From positions 10,617,928 to 10,681,927 of the forward strand of contig NW_027460335.1 of the NCBI RefSeq assembly GCF_050947875.1: a DNA stretch of 64,000 nucleotides, in the 5' to 3' direction. The position numbers were made by a program, and so were the translations under genes. Under the pieces are notes generated by a model. That model saw only the letters and a list, made by a program, of their open reading frames with translations, was not told where the DNA came from and did not search any database. The stretch's first letter is position 1. The number at the start of each line of letters is the position of its first letter. This document shows positions 1 through 11,909 of this stretch, piece by piece. The stretch comes from Dermacentor variabilis (Eukaryota > Arthropoda > Arachnida > Ixodida > Ixodidae).

Positions 1-1056
1 ATGTTCCTATTACCCGTCTATGCAATTGCGTTCCGTAGTCATTTAATGCCTTTTATTTCATTTTTCCATGATACATTGGTTTGCTTCGTTAATGTTTTGC
101 CAAATTATTATGCACTTCTGTGTGTGTTCTGTATCTTAACCATCCTCTTTTCCTTTGTTTTGTCTACCTGTGGGAGTGCGATAGCCGCCTCTAGCTGTCG
201 TTTAACGTCGCACATTTTATATTCAATAAAAATGAGAAGAAAGGGATAGAGAGGAGTCTGCGCTACATTCTTCCGCCAGAATCTCCATTTTGTCAGGACA
301 ATAAAAAAACAGTTCGGTACTGTGTTACACTCCTGTAATACGTACGTGAAGCAGAAAGCCTACTGCGCGCATGGTTCTGCATTAATTGATGTTACCGGAG
401 GGGTCAGAACTCTTGTAACACATAACGAGCCGTAGTGTTAGGTAAACCTATGGCGCTTTAGCTCGACCTCCTCAATTACACATGCGAGCACTCAATGCGC
501 TACCTAAATGTTATTTCTTTCTTTCACTTTTTCTTTCCGTCTTCTGTTCCATGTTTCCTTCGTTCTTCCTTTCTTTAGTTTCTTCATTCATATCCATGCA
601 TGGTATCTTTGCTTGCTTCCTTACTTACAGGAGTATGAGACGCTCCTAATAATGGCATTATTTCTCTCGCTGGACTAGACGTTGCTTTTTTCAGGTAGGA
701 GCCATTTCCATGAGCCACTTAAGGCTTTTGCCTTGAAAAGGCGGTGCGCGCTTAAGCGCGAAAGCAGTAAACAGCATTTTGGTCGGATACGCGTCTACAT
801 GGAACAACAAAATACATCATGTCCTATGAAAGCTGCGTATAAAGCACATCAATCCGAATACCAAGGCACCAGGCGAAACACACACAGCTTCCTTCCAAAA
901 TAATCTTCATGGTATTTTGTCCGACCTTTCTTATTCTAGCACATCAGCCACCGAAATTTGGCCATTCTAGCAGTAAAGCTAAAGAAATTAGATATCACAA
1001 GGGGTGCAAGACAACCTTAATCGCACATTGCTTCCTTTTTTATTGTTTTTGTCTAG
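1..1056. other. Gene-free flank, putative intron upstream of the TIL exon
   Basis: No open frame here resembles a known family. The last ~30 bases are strongly pyrimidine-rich and end in TAG at 1054-1056, which makes a convincing splice acceptor for the exon that follows. A short open frame entering from 909 runs through this tract, but its part upstream of 1057 has no domain character and is best read as intron. Confidence 0.5.
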
Positions 1057-1233
1057 AATGCTGGCGAGACAATGAATGGAAAGTGAAATGCTGGGACAAT
1101 TTCGTGCCGGAGAAGTTGTGCCCTGGAGTTCCTGAGACATATTGCAATAAGAAACGGCGGCGATGCGTTTGCGGCTGCAAACACGGTACGTTTCGGAGGA
1201 TGGACTGGGCATGCGTGCCTTATCGAGAATGCG
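1057..1233 (+). CDS. Internal exon encoding a trypsin-inhibitor-like (TIL) cysteine-rich domain
   Basis: This 177-bp segment (59 codons) is bounded by a polypyrimidine tract plus TAG acceptor and by a GTGAGT donor at 1234. Both intron boundaries fall after the first base of a codon, so the exon is symmetric, phase 1-1, as is typical for shuffled extracellular domains. The translation has nine cysteines, and its C-terminal half reads CVCGCKHGTFRR followed by ACVPYREC. That matches the CxC..G..R....CV....C ending of TIL inhibitors; the family normally has ten cysteines in five disulphides, and the tenth could lie in a neighbouring exon. TIL proteins inhibit serine proteases and occur as secreted salivary or haemolymph proteins in ticks. 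No signal peptide exon was found upstream. The domain call is fairly firm; the protease target is unknown. Confidence 0.72.
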
Positions 1234-1437
1234 GTGAGTAGACAAGCGGATTAGTACTTTCGATCGCCTCTGCTGTGGCCGTGCTGAGAACTTAGGAAAG
1301 AAACGGGCAGTGAATCGGTCCCGAACTATGACTAAAGCGTGAGAAATAAGTGTCCTCCGTGTAGATAGTATATTGCACTGCCAATGTGCTTTCGAATAAC
1401 GTCGGGTGAGTGCCGCTCCAGAATGCCTTCCACTTAC

Positions 1438-1474
1438 GCATCGTGGTGGCTTCCTGAAGAAGCCACCACGATGC
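1438..1474. repeat. Perfect 16-bp-stem hairpin with 5-nt loop
   Basis: GCATCGTGGTGGCTTC at 1438-1453 is followed, after the loop CTGAA, by its exact reverse complement at 1459-1474. Fifteen bases of the right arm also occur inside the gag frame of the Gypsy element at 28594-28608. Function unknown; no flanking duplication seen. Confidence 0.7.
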
Positions 1475-2172
1475 TACTTATTTTCAGCTTTCACTTTATT
1501 TCTTTTTGTTGTTACAAACGTTGCTGAAAATCTCCTATACGCTCTTAGCTATAGTTTTGGGCCCATACAAATGAATACAAAACACCATTGCAACTCGGGT
1601 TAACAGCTAATGTGATTTCCAAGTACATATTCCGGTAACATTGTTGTTAAAATGATATAATTAAATTTGTTATAGCAGAAGGAAAAAACAACAATCGCAA
1701 AATTCGTTACTATTACGATAGAGAAACACATGGCTTATGAATTATAAATTGCTTAAGAGCATACTAAAATCATGGACTCTCTTTTACCCTCTTCGGAAGA
1801 TTATTCGATATCTTCGTTCCAATGTCGGCTAACCTGCGCCTACCATATAAATTGCTAAAAGTTGGTACGTTAAAATTTTTGTTGAATTGTGTCCTTGTCT
1901 GTCTGTGTGGTGTGATGAAAGAGGTACTTGGAAGCGGGTGGTTGTCCGAAAGTGTGGCATGAACTCAGCACGCTGTTTTGAAATCTCTCATAATGAGGAA
2001 TGGCATAATGTTAGTTTCATTTTTAATAGCGGCACCGTGTGTTCCGTATAACAAGAGAAGGACATAATTCGAAGCGATCTTTTCTGCAGTTTGATTACTG
2101 GGTCTCGATAAGATAAATACATATGCCCCCATGTATCAATACATTAGGGTAAGTGACTATGAAAAGACTAAA
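1475..2172. other. AT-rich stretch with no recognised feature
   Basis: I see neither a supported coding frame nor a repeat boundary in this stretch. It precedes the LINE remnant on the opposite strand and may include its 3' untranslated end. Confidence 0.4.
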
Positions 2173-2905
2173 TTAAGTCATTCGTAGTGTACATCCGGGA
2201 ACATGCTGACGCGCCTGATATAAAGTAAAGCATGCATGACTGAGCCGACTGCAAGCATTTGCTATGTGTGCCTCGTACTGAAGGGTTGAATGTAACGTTA
2301 TACTGAGATATCTATATTCCTGAGTTTCTATCATTGTTTTCATCGCAATCATCAAAGTTATACCTAGTATTTTAACTCTATCGGACGAAAATATAGTGCA
2401 TTTTGTTTTATATATATTTAGTGTTATATTTTTATCCTTTAATCAGTTTTTTAGGATTTCTAGTTCTCTATTTCCACTGCTTTCTAAGTGATTGATACCT
2501 TTTCCTGATATTTAAACTATGGTATCATCAGCATACATAATTTCCTAACCCTTATCAAGGCTTTGGGGTAGGGCATTGATGTACACGGGAAATAGTATCA
2601 GACCCAAACCGATCCCTGCGGAACGCCGTGTGTAATGAGGAGGAAGTCGGACGCGACACTAGCCAAGTATACGCTCTGGTATGTTTCTTCTAAGTAATTC
2701 TGAAAGAAATATAAGCTGTCTCCTCGAAATCCATAACACTGCAGTTTCTTTAACAGGATCTGGCGATCGACGGTGTCGCACGCTTCTTTAATGTCTAGGA
2801 ATATGCCAATTACTACTTCGTTGTAATTCAGACAAGTGTTAATATGGTTTGTAACACTAATAAGTGCGGTTCTGTTCTACTTGTTAGGGCAAAATTTGTG
2901 CTGAT
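2173..2905 (-). pseudogene. Decayed LINE reverse transcriptase
   Basis: Read on the minus strand in shifting frames, this region gives the ordered blocks of a non-LTR reverse transcriptase. Near 2890-2750 there is a block resembling the palm segment before motif A (VVIGIFLDIKEACDTVD). Near 2620 comes GVPQGS, near 2540 YADDTIV with both catalytic aspartates, and in 2355-2173 a C-terminal thumb-like block (EYRYLSI...HIANACSRLSHACF). Stops and frameshifts separate the blocks, so it is a fossil. The pattern fits Jockey/CR1/I-type LINEs, but I cannot pick the clade. Confidence 0.75.
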
Positions 2906-5900
2906 GCAGTATTAGTGTACTATATATTGGGAAGAACTTAGTTATTCCCTTGACTATAAGCTTCTAGAACAGTGTGTTAATGGTAGAGACGACCACTGCA
3001 CGTAGTCTAGCGCTGCCACCTCGGCGTGCCACGACGAGCCCTTTCGCAGCTCATGCACCCAACTTCTAGGTGGCGCTTGGCCCTCTTGGTTTCTTCCCTG
3101 TCACGGCCGAGCTAAATGGGAGACGGTAAGAGAACGCGCGTCTCTATATGTAGCCCGGCTATACCTCTAGTGTGGCTTCTAGTGCGCTAGCAGAGACGAA
3201 CAGAGAAAAGAGGCCGCTTATAGGTGTGATAGCTGTGCCAATATCTTAAGAATTTCAAAAACGTTTCCAGCATCAGATTGGCGGGACAACATTAATGAAT
3301 CGTGACGCTGTTCTTTGGTTAGTTTGAAAATTGCTTTAGCGGCCCATTAAGTGCCAACAGGCGTGTACAGATTCTCTGATTCAGTTCTGGATTACTGCTC
3401 CAAGCGCCACGAAAAACAAGACGTCTTGCTAGATACATTGTCGCACAGGTCCCCTAATAGATTTCTTTTGAAGCAAATACTGTATTTGGCTCTGTCAACC
3501 GTTTGCGTGGCGAGCGGCTGGGATATTTGTGCTAACGGAATAAGAAAACTGTAACGCCCACATCACACGCCTGTTAGACGAGAAAAGAAGTTTCCATAAC
3601 ACATGTGACGAAGGAAGGGAGCCATAATTTTACATCAGGCACTTGCCTTCCTAAAACCTGCGGTAAGCTTGAAATTCTATTGGTTAGTGTGTTTGTGCAT
3701 GTATTTGTGTGTGTAGGTTAGACATAGTTTTCTCGCACCCGTGTAAAAGAAATACGCGTGTTATTACTATGATATGTGAACGTTACGGGCGCCACCTCTT
3801 CACTTGTGACTTGGCGTAGTCCCAGTGAGCTCTTAAACCGAAGAAGCCCCGCGGCACCACTGTAAGAATTGTCGCCATTCGTTGACACAAGTATTACCAT
3901 GCAAAAACACGGCCAATAAAACTGAGGTTAGAGTCCCAATAAATTGCGAGTGCTTAAAGTACAGGTAAATACTACTGCTAAGTTGGTTTGTTACGTTCGT
4001 TTGCAGTTGCCTATCATTTTAATTCATAATATTGTTACGGCGATGTTGGGAGTATAGACAGACTCTATTTACAATACATATATACAAGCAGAGTCAATGT
4101 GGTTAAAATAGCTCGCCAGCAACAGCGGGCAGCAGCCAGCGTCTCGCGATCTTCTTCCTTTTCTCTTCTTTCATCCTTCCGTAACAACATAACATCAGAC
4201 GATACAGAAATGCACGACCCACGTAACACGGAATAAAATTTATTCCTTATGGGAATAGTAAAAAAAAAATCCAGCGATGAACTTGATGCACCCGGCTGCG
4301 TGTGCGACACAGCTGCTCCCTCAACTACACGCTTGTGCTATGGCGTGGATAGAGCATTGTTTCGCAGTACCACACTTCTGCCGCAACTAACCCGGAATCG
4401 AAATGCTATGTGGAGGCACAAGTCTCATGTGCCAATTTTAATGTCAAGCCCCGTGTGTGCCGAAGGTGCGCAAGCACTTAACTTTATTAGCATCAGGAGG
4501 TTCGTAGCACCCTTTCAATTGCAAAAAAAAAACTTGACAAAATGCATTTAAATACTAGATACCTGCGCAATGCATACTGTTAACCCGATTATTTCCAACG
4601 AAGTAGAACAAGTCTACCTATATCACAGCGTACACTAGAGGGATGTTTCCATTTCGCTTATAAAATTTGACCAGTCCTGTACAGCCTATGAAGGTAAGTT
4701 CTGATAGTCAAACGAGACGCCAGAGGGACAGGTGGAAGTTCCCTAGATGCACAGCGGTGGCACATTGAGAGCAGGTAATTGAAGCCGCTTTTGAGCTTAC
4801 ATGTGCCTGCCCGTCCATCTCTTGCTCTCCTATGCTCGAGCGGCAAAAAAAGTATGCATAAATGACCATACATTATTATCTACAACAGCATTTATTCCAG
4901 AGCATCCTCATATATTTACCTTGTTGTTAAGCCAGTGCCCTTATCTATTTTCTATTGTCTTGTTTTCTATGGTATGACGATAATAATACATGGACTGTAA
5001 TAACGCTAAAGTGCACAGGACCATGGAACCAATGCACGTAAGTGGAGGATCACCTGTACTTTCATGCAAATTGCTCTCCTTGCTGCCTGACATTTGCATC
5101 GCGTTTTTAGCCCCATAAGCAGAAACCTATTTAGCTGGACCTCACAGCTACAACGGCAAAAAAACGATTAAACGTGTACAGTTCTTCCTTACAGAAAACT
5201 AAATTGTGACTATCACGAACTTCTACAAACACGAAATAAACATTTACAATAATAGGGATTTTAATGCATTTTGTTTCTTTGAGACGGAACTGGTAATATT
5301 TTGTGTCTAACCGTTTACATGAACTGGTCCACAAGAGCGGGCAATCTAACGGCGCGGTAAAGACCCCACGGTGGTATTGTACCACCGGGCATTTCTACCA
5401 GTGTTACCCCTAGTACCATGCGGTGCCGCACGGTTGTAAGAGGAGCATCGAGGCCAGTAGAGCACAGGGCAATTAAAAGCGTGAATATACTACGTGGAGT
5501 TATGAAAAGGAGGTGAGAAACACCGACGGTCACTTCTATGCGAAAGGTAGACACGATAAAGAAGGGGGATATAGAAAAGCAGGAAAACAGAAATTAGCAG
5601 GGAAAGCTTGTATGATGACGCAAAAAGCAGTGTCTTGCTATTTGAGGCCCTAGCGGGCCGCCTGAGAAAAAAAAACATTTGGAAACAAATATGTGTCACT
5701 GGATGAGGCATGCGCGTACAGCAAGAGAAGCCCGGAAAGGACTCCGCACATCGTAATTGAATGCAACGATTGCTTCGGTGGGCACAAGTTCACCCAATCA
5801 AAGTTAGTTACACTCAAAGCACAGTGATAGCGGCGAACACAGCCGGTGGTCGTCGAAATCAGATCTGCCGGTCAAGCGTATCGGCTTTTATAAATGAGCC

Positions 5901-7063
5901 ATCGAGGGCTCCATAGTAATCGCTGGTGCCCGCGCGTCTTCCAGAAAGTTCTACACAATTCGCTTCGCACGTGCAATGAGATTGCACACGCTTCGGTGAC
6001 AACAAACAGCAGAAAGAACCACCGATAATATTCGAGAAACTTCCCATGGATGCGGGCGCGTCCAGCGCTTAGCGACACATTTATTTTAGACGGTGAAAGG
6101 CGGTCACACGAAAAAGATAAACCTTTGCACGTGCCAATAGTATATGACAATAGATGTGAAAAAAAAACCTGCTTGCATCAAGCTTGCAATGTGTCTGTCT
6201 AGGCTACAGTTAAAAGGAAACGCCAATCAAGATCATCATTGGTGTCACGTCATTCTCTCTCGAGAGAGCAAACCTTGGGAGACGCATTCCCTGATATGCT
6301 GCCTGCCTTGGGTCCCAGTATAGGTGAGGACACAGCGGCCCGCACAGGTCCCCAATAAAGTCCCCAAGTTTCTCTTAATGCCACGAGATGGCTGTTCCCG
6401 CAGCAGCCGGGGCGGTGTCAGCGGCAATGCTTTTCTTCGAGAAATACGCGTCTTGCGAATGCCATTTTTCCGGAAACTGTTGCTGACGAAAATAAGAAAA
6501 TACTTTTGCCGCATTCTTTCTGTGCAGCTTCGTTACTAAGTTCAATTTTGTGAACCAGCAGTTTTGTGATCGTTTAGTTGAACGCACGGAAGGCAATGAA
6601 TTTTGGCGGGTTATTTCAACCTGCTAGGCGACTAAGAGCCGGCGCCCTTATAACGAAGCTGTAACCAAAGCTCGTCTCTTTTGTTCTCATGAACGTTGGC
6701 TCGATCGTTTCTTCGTGCATTATTTTGCCTGCTCATTTTTTTGCTCGTTGCACGTCCTGATCATTTGTTCGCTAGTTCACTCGTTGGTTTCTTAAATCAT
6801 TGCAGCATTTGTGCGAGCTTCCGTACACACCACTCGTTGATACCTCCGTGCATTTGCTTGTTCTACCGTTAATTCAATCATTCGCTTATTCGCTCTTGAT
6901 TTGTTCGTTCGTTTCGTTGTTTTAGTGTGAAACACTACTAGCCTACCACCCTAGATTCCACGACTGCATCCTTGCAAGGATGCGGGCGTGCATGCGTGCG
7001 AGGATAACTTCAGCTCCCGAGAGATTGTTCAGGGAGAAAAACATGGGTTTCGCAAGCCCCACG
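2906..7063. other. Long gene-poor stretch
   Basis: Apart from a GC-richer patch around 3000-3230 that may be the 5' part of the preceding LINE or another decayed repeat, I see no supportable gene. Open frames here are short and lack domain motifs or paired splice signals. Confidence 0.4.
6966..6983. repeat. 18-bp perfect palindrome
   Basis: GCATCCTTGCAAGGATGC is self-complementary over its full length. It lies 80 bp before two further hairpins at 7064-7125, which suggests a small fold-back element in this interval, but no termini could be defined. Confidence 0.6.
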
Positions 7064-7125
7064 GGTGGCTGTTTTGAAAACAGCCGCCTGCCGGGGCAGT
7101 GGTGTGTCAATTAACCGCTGCCCCG
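7064..7125. repeat. Two adjacent hairpins
   Basis: The first stem pairs GGTGGCTGTTTT with AAAACAGCCGCC (7064-7088, one G-T type mismatch). The second pairs CGGGGCAGTGGT with ACCGCTGCCCCG (7092-7125, one mismatch) around a 10-nt loop. Back-to-back structures of this quality are unlikely by chance and may mark a miniature element or a structured RNA. Confidence 0.5.
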
Positions 7126-7845
7126 CTGCGCCAGGAATGGTATGAACACTTTCGCTGATCTACAAACCTTCTTAGCGGATCGTGCCTCTGTGCTAGGGTG
7201 CAGTGAAACCATAATCTACGCATAGCAACGGCCTAGCATCGCCTACCCCGACTCTCGAATGAGCTGTCGCGGAGTACTACGCTCGTTGGCGCAGCCAAAC
7301 ATCCCTTATTTATTGATTGATTATTATTCTTTACTTTTTCCCATTGTCGTGCTCGAGCGTGCCCAAGTTTTACGATATTTTTTAGCAGTTTTCTCGCATT
7401 AATTTACTTTACCTAAAACGTGCGAGAACTATGTTGTCGGAGTGCCTGCAGTAGAATAACCGTGACTCAATGGGGGGTGATATGCTACTCAGTCCACCAC
7501 ACTGCTGCATCAAGTGCAATATCAACCTACTGCAATATGTGCCAGGTGTTATTTATTTCTGCTTCGCTAAGGATCACGGTTTATGCCTCCAGGTACTGCT
7601 GGTGTCTGTGTAGATGCATTCGAGGCGCACATATGCATGCTTACTGGGGCATGGGCCGGCAGGACAGAGTTGCAGCTCATGAAGACATTCTACCACTTGG
7701 CTTACAACGGCCTAGTTCCCTTCAGCTGGCAAACATCTGAAATTCATGTTATTTGAAGCTTGCGGCCTAGTATAAAAGTGCTTCAGGAAAACGGTGATTG
7801 TTTTCACCTGCTGGACGAAGAGAGCCTTCGATGGAAGGGGTTGTC

Positions 7846-8586
7846 CTAATAAGATAATTTTGATAGAACAATAAATGTGAAGCCGCTCTTAATGCACATA
7901 TTGCTTGTTCCAAGCAGCAGTGGGCTGTTGAGCCGCCGACGGATTTCATCGAAGATGGAGCTGGCCTGCGTTTCCACTGTTGCTGAGTCCTTGCTGGGCG
8001 TTGTGTCGAGATGCCTAGTGAGGCAGCCGTCATGAACGTTGAAATTAGGAGATTCTGTACACTTTTGGTCAATAAAGAAAAAGTCCTTTTCTGCAGAAGC
8101 AACGGTTGGGTCCTCGTATACAAGAGCAGAGGATGGTTGCCTCATCTGATCATGTTGGAGTGCTCCATAAGCCTCATCATTCCTGCTGACTTCTTCTGCA
8201 CGTTATTTCTCTCTGGCCCTTGTGGGTAGGGGTGATTCCCTTGTCGTGGGTGTCTTCCGCTTCTTCACATATGCTGGTGGGAAAATGCAAGGTGATCTGC
8301 GGGCACGTTTCTCTTTGTAACTTGAAGCAAACTGCTGACACAAAACTCAGCGAAGCACCCTTTTCTCAACCATCATTGCCTTCATAAAGTTCTTGCTGCA
8401 AAGGGCTTTTTTTTGGCTGAGCACACGGTATTTGCGAGGAACGGCTTCCTGCCCAGTGTTTAAATCGCTTCGGGTCAGAAGCAGCATTAAATTAGATTTC
8501 CATTCCTTTGCAGCTTGTGTAGTCACTGTTGCAGTTTTGAACGAAACACTCAGCTTACTCATCGCTGCAGCTTGCCTATCACTCAC
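7846..8586 (-). pseudogene. Unrecognised broken coding frame, possible processed pseudogene
   Basis: One minus-strand frame stays open for about 247 codons from the ATG at 8586 to the stop at 7846, apart from two in-frame stops (TGA at 8347-8349 and TAA about 40 codons later). The composition looks coding: a lysine-rich N-terminal half (about residues 1-130, including KKALCSKNFMKAMM and YVKKRKTPTTRE) is followed by a more acidic half. There are no obvious introns, which would suit a retrocopy or the ORF of a degraded transposon. I recognise no domain. The N-terminal basic character could point to a nucleic-acid-binding protein, but that is inference. Confidence 0.4.
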
Positions 8587-9450
8587 AAGTCAGCGATCAC
8601 AAGTGAGCTTGCTTGAAGAGCTGAGACGATGCAGCTGGCGACACCGCAAGGAACAGTTCAGGCCATGTAAACGGCGTGTGTGACATGGATGAGCCATGCG
8701 ATGTCATCTAATTGTTATGGCAACGAGATCTGTTGCGTATATTTTTGCTTTTGCCGGGATGACGCTGCTACCATCAGCCCCGTTCGCAGGAGCTTGACTG
8801 GGACCTTATCTGGGTCGCTTGTCCCTTGTGCATCGCTCGTGCTGTGTCGTCACCTATATATCTTACACCGTGCTCGCAGTTCCAGTAACTGAAAGCGGTC
8901 CCGGAAGCTGCACGGTGTTCAAAAATAATCCTTGAGGATGTGGCACTCGAAGTGCCAATTGGATCCCACGTACGCGAAAAGCATGGTGGTAAAGGAAGCG
9001 CCACACATAACATTTGGTGCAACATAGTGCCAAAAATAGCCACCTCCAATGTCATTCTTCAACGGATTTTCGGGTAGCAGTTGAGGTAGATTACTTGTTA
9101 TTTTATTGCGACCCTAATTATAACAGCGTTCCAGGCGAATTTTCGTCGTCGCCATCATCTTTCACAAACATACATATCTTATTTTAAATAAATAAACACA
9201 AACGAAATGAAACGAGAGCAGGATTACAACAAAGGAGCTCAAATATATAAGTGCGATGCACTAACCACGGTAAAAAAAAACATGTGCAGGTGCAAGAGCC
9301 GTTACATAGCCGCGTTTAAATGAACGCGACAACTGGCGCATCTCATCTCATCGCATTAACTTTTAAGCGCATCGCCTTCATTCGAACGGGTCTAATGCGC
9401 TACGAAAGCACGTTGACTGCTGCGCCCGACAGAAGTGGATTCAAATGAAT
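8587..9450. other. Intergenic stretch, no recognised gene
   Basis: A minus-strand open frame at 8774-9055 could be an extension of the broken frame at 7846-8586, but it shows no domain and no splice signals. The rest is AT-rich without recognisable elements. Confidence 0.35.
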
Positions 9451-9622
9451 CTTAGAACGACAGAAAGCTCAGCTAGTTGGTAAGGATTCATCATGCAAAA
9501 AAGAAGTGAGGCGTGCAGACAGGACACAAGAGTAGACAAGTGGACAACACGGCGTTCGTGTTGTCCACTTCTCTACTCTTGTGTCCTGTCTGCACGCCTC
9601 ACTGCTTTTTTGATTGTGATGA
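9451..9622. mobile_element. Fold-back element related to the termini of the Penelope-like element
   Basis: A ~64-bp left arm (9488-9551) and a right arm (9557-9622) are inverted copies around the 5-nt loop GCGTT. They are preceded by a ~37-bp unarmed extension (9451-9487). The extension (CTTAGAACGACAGAAAGCT...) and the outer arm (ATGCAAAAAAGAAGTGAGG) are nearly identical to the 3' end of the Penelope-like element at 20160-20222. The arm also matches the other end of that element at 21455-21525. There is no coding capacity. Penelope-like elements are known to have inverted terminal copies plus a short extension, so I infer a minimal non-autonomous copy. No clean flanking duplication was found. 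Confidence 0.7.
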
Positions 9623-10082
9623 GTAAGTCAAATTTCGGAGTGCATTTAAATACAGTCAGATCGCATTACGAATTAGGGTAAGGTAATTAGGTGCAGCTAT
9701 TTGTACAACGTTCAAGGAGTTAAAATTGTTGCCCCTTCAAGTATGAGTAATACCCTTTGTGGATGTGCGGTCAAGAGATGACAGGAATATTACAAATAGG
9801 GGTGTAGCCAAGAGGGGGAGAGGGCTCATGGGGCTTCAGCCCCTCCGTGCGCCACCGACCGAAACAATACCCGGCAGCGGAAATAATGCTGAAGATTTTG
9901 TCTACAATGTCTATTCAAGCTTCAAAAGACATTTCCGCGCGAACATTGCGCAATCGGGCTGCATTTCGCGGTAAGGAGCCCCATGCATGCACAAAGTTTC
10001 AAGGGCGTTTTGATGACGAGAGGGCTCATCGCGGCATCGCGCGGAGGCCGCAGAATGTGCGGAGCTCATGAATTTTAATTCT
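9623..10082. other. Possible interspersed repeat, unassigned
   Basis: No coding frame is supported. The segment holds a short GC hairpin (GGGGCTTCAGCCCC at 9830-9843) in a purine-rich context, which looks repeat-derived, but no termini are visible. Confidence 0.3.
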
Positions 10083-10250
10083 GAAACTTTATGGATATAA
10101 AGTTCTCATAAACTTTTGACGCGAAAGGGGCATTGACATTTCCAAAGTCATGCGTTAGATTTTGAATGCGGCAGCTTTGTGGGTTTAATGATGTTATAAA
10201 CATTTGATGCCAAGGGTGCATTTGCTTTTCTAAAGTCGTACATCGCACCA
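10083..10250. repeat. Pair of diverged ~70-bp tandem units
   Basis: The unit beginning near 10083 (actttatggatataaagttc...) recurs about 89 bp later with substitutions: AAACTTTTGACGCGAAAGG matches AAACATTTGATGCCAAGGG, and TCCAAAGTCATGC matches TCTAAAGTCGTAC. It looks like two units of an old tandem repeat. Confidence 0.5.
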
Positions 10251-11270
10251 TACAAGACAAGCCAAATAAAAAAATTATCGGACAAGTTGACAAAGCAAGC
10301 AGCGAGGTAGAATCAGGCGAAGCGTTTGGGGTGGTTCAATTGTGTCATCGTGTCACACAAAAGAATATGAAAATTTTTTTTTACCTGCGCCAGAGTATCC
10401 ATGTCAAGACACTAAAGCCAGCAAAGGCAACTACTGTCTTAATTACTTTTCTACTTTGACTTTTATTCGCGAGGACACCCTGAGCCTCTTCAATTATTTT
10501 TATTTGTTCTCGCTACCCGCAGGCTGCCGCAACCAGCCAGAACGCATGCTTGGTTCTCGTGTTGCCCGGACAACCGCGCGGTGCACTTCGGTGCGCGTTC
10601 GATTTTCTCTGGCCGAGTGGATTTTCGCCTGGCAGAGTGTTGGACGCTTTCTGGCTAGCAGATGAGAAAAAGAAACAATGCGTGGTCGTTAGCCGCCATC
10701 ACTGCGTAGACGGATTGCAACGTGTTCGCTGGAGCGCAACCTCTCCGAAAAATTTTGCCTCGCTGGTGTAGGATACCGAGCAGTATGCCTATGGTTCTCT
10801 GTGGACCAAGCGTCTCACGTTTTCTTCGATATTCCTTCGGTAGCCAGCTTAGGTGCCCAAAGTAGGCATTTGATAATAGTCAACATGCTTTCCTTCCGTC
10901 TAATGGACACTGTGCTCTCTGGACTCAAATGGCAAATGCCTGGTGTACTTCGATGACGTGATTGTCTTTTGCGCAACCTTTGACGAACATTAGCGACGAC
11001 TGAAAACTGTTTTTGAAGCAATACGCTTTGCCGGTCTATGAAGCTAGAGAAGTGCCATAGTGGTTTTTGCGAGCTCCAGTTCCTCGGTCGCGTCGTCAGT
11101 AGCAAAGGAGTCCGGCCTGATCCAGCTAAAATTGCTGCCGTCGCTAATTTCCCAACCCCGTCTACAAAAATTTATCGCTCATCGCATGGCCGCTAACACA
11201 GCTCACCAGAGACGATAACCATTTCACTTGGGGCAAAGAACAGCAGCGAGTATAGGAGCTCTAGCAACGC

Positions 11271-11909
11271 ATGCAAGCGCCTCCCACGCTAGCACACTTC
11301 AATGAAGACGTACTGGCGATATTGTATACAGACGCTAGTAATGTCGGTCTAGGGTCGGTGCTCGTACAATGCCAGGAAAATAGAGAAAAGGTGACCGCTT
11401 ACTTCAGCAGGACACTATTGCGAGCAGAGGCTAACTACTCCACCAGTGAAAAAGAATGCCTCGCAATGGTATGGGTTGTTCTGAAATTTCGTCCGTATTT
11501 GTATGGTCGGTCTTTCACCATTGTTAGCGATCACCGTTCCCTCTGCTGGCCCATTAATTTGAAAGATCCTTCCGGCCCGCTCGCACGCTGTAGTCTCGGA
11601 CTAAAGGAGTTCGACTTTTTTGTTGCGTACAAGTCGGGAAAACGGCACACAGACGCCGACTGCCTTTGTCGATCTCCTGTTGAGCCGGCAGCACAAGACG
11701 GTAACGAAACGGTCTTTCTGCGACTCGTGGACACTGGCGATATTTCACGCCAGCAACGGGATGACACTGAATTGCTGCCGCTTATTGAATACCTGGAACG
11801 ACGAGCCAACAGCGTGCCGAAGCAATTTGCAAGAGGACTGGCATTTTACTGCTTGCGCCGCAACTTCCTCCACAAAAAGAACTTCTTACCTAGCAGCAGC
11901 AAGTACTGA
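11271..11909 (+). pseudogene. Gypsy RNase H domain and start of integrase
   Basis: A 212-codon open stretch in one frame contains the RNase H signature YTDASNVGLGSVLVQ (residues ~19-33), NYSTSEKECLAMVW and SDHRSLCW, then the YKSGKRHTDADCL block that closes the domain. After ~150 residues it enters the integrase N-terminal linker. It has no start of its own, being an internal part of a pol polyprotein whose upstream part is frameshifted. Confidence 0.85.

Noticed and set aside
909..1056. N-terminal 49 codons of the open frame that enters the TIL exon
   Set aside because: A strong splice acceptor ends at 1056 and this part has no domain character, so it is read as intron.
7064..7088. Histone-mRNA 3' stem-loop
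   Set aside because: The stem is too long (12 bp) and lacks the conserved flanks, and no histone gene is near.
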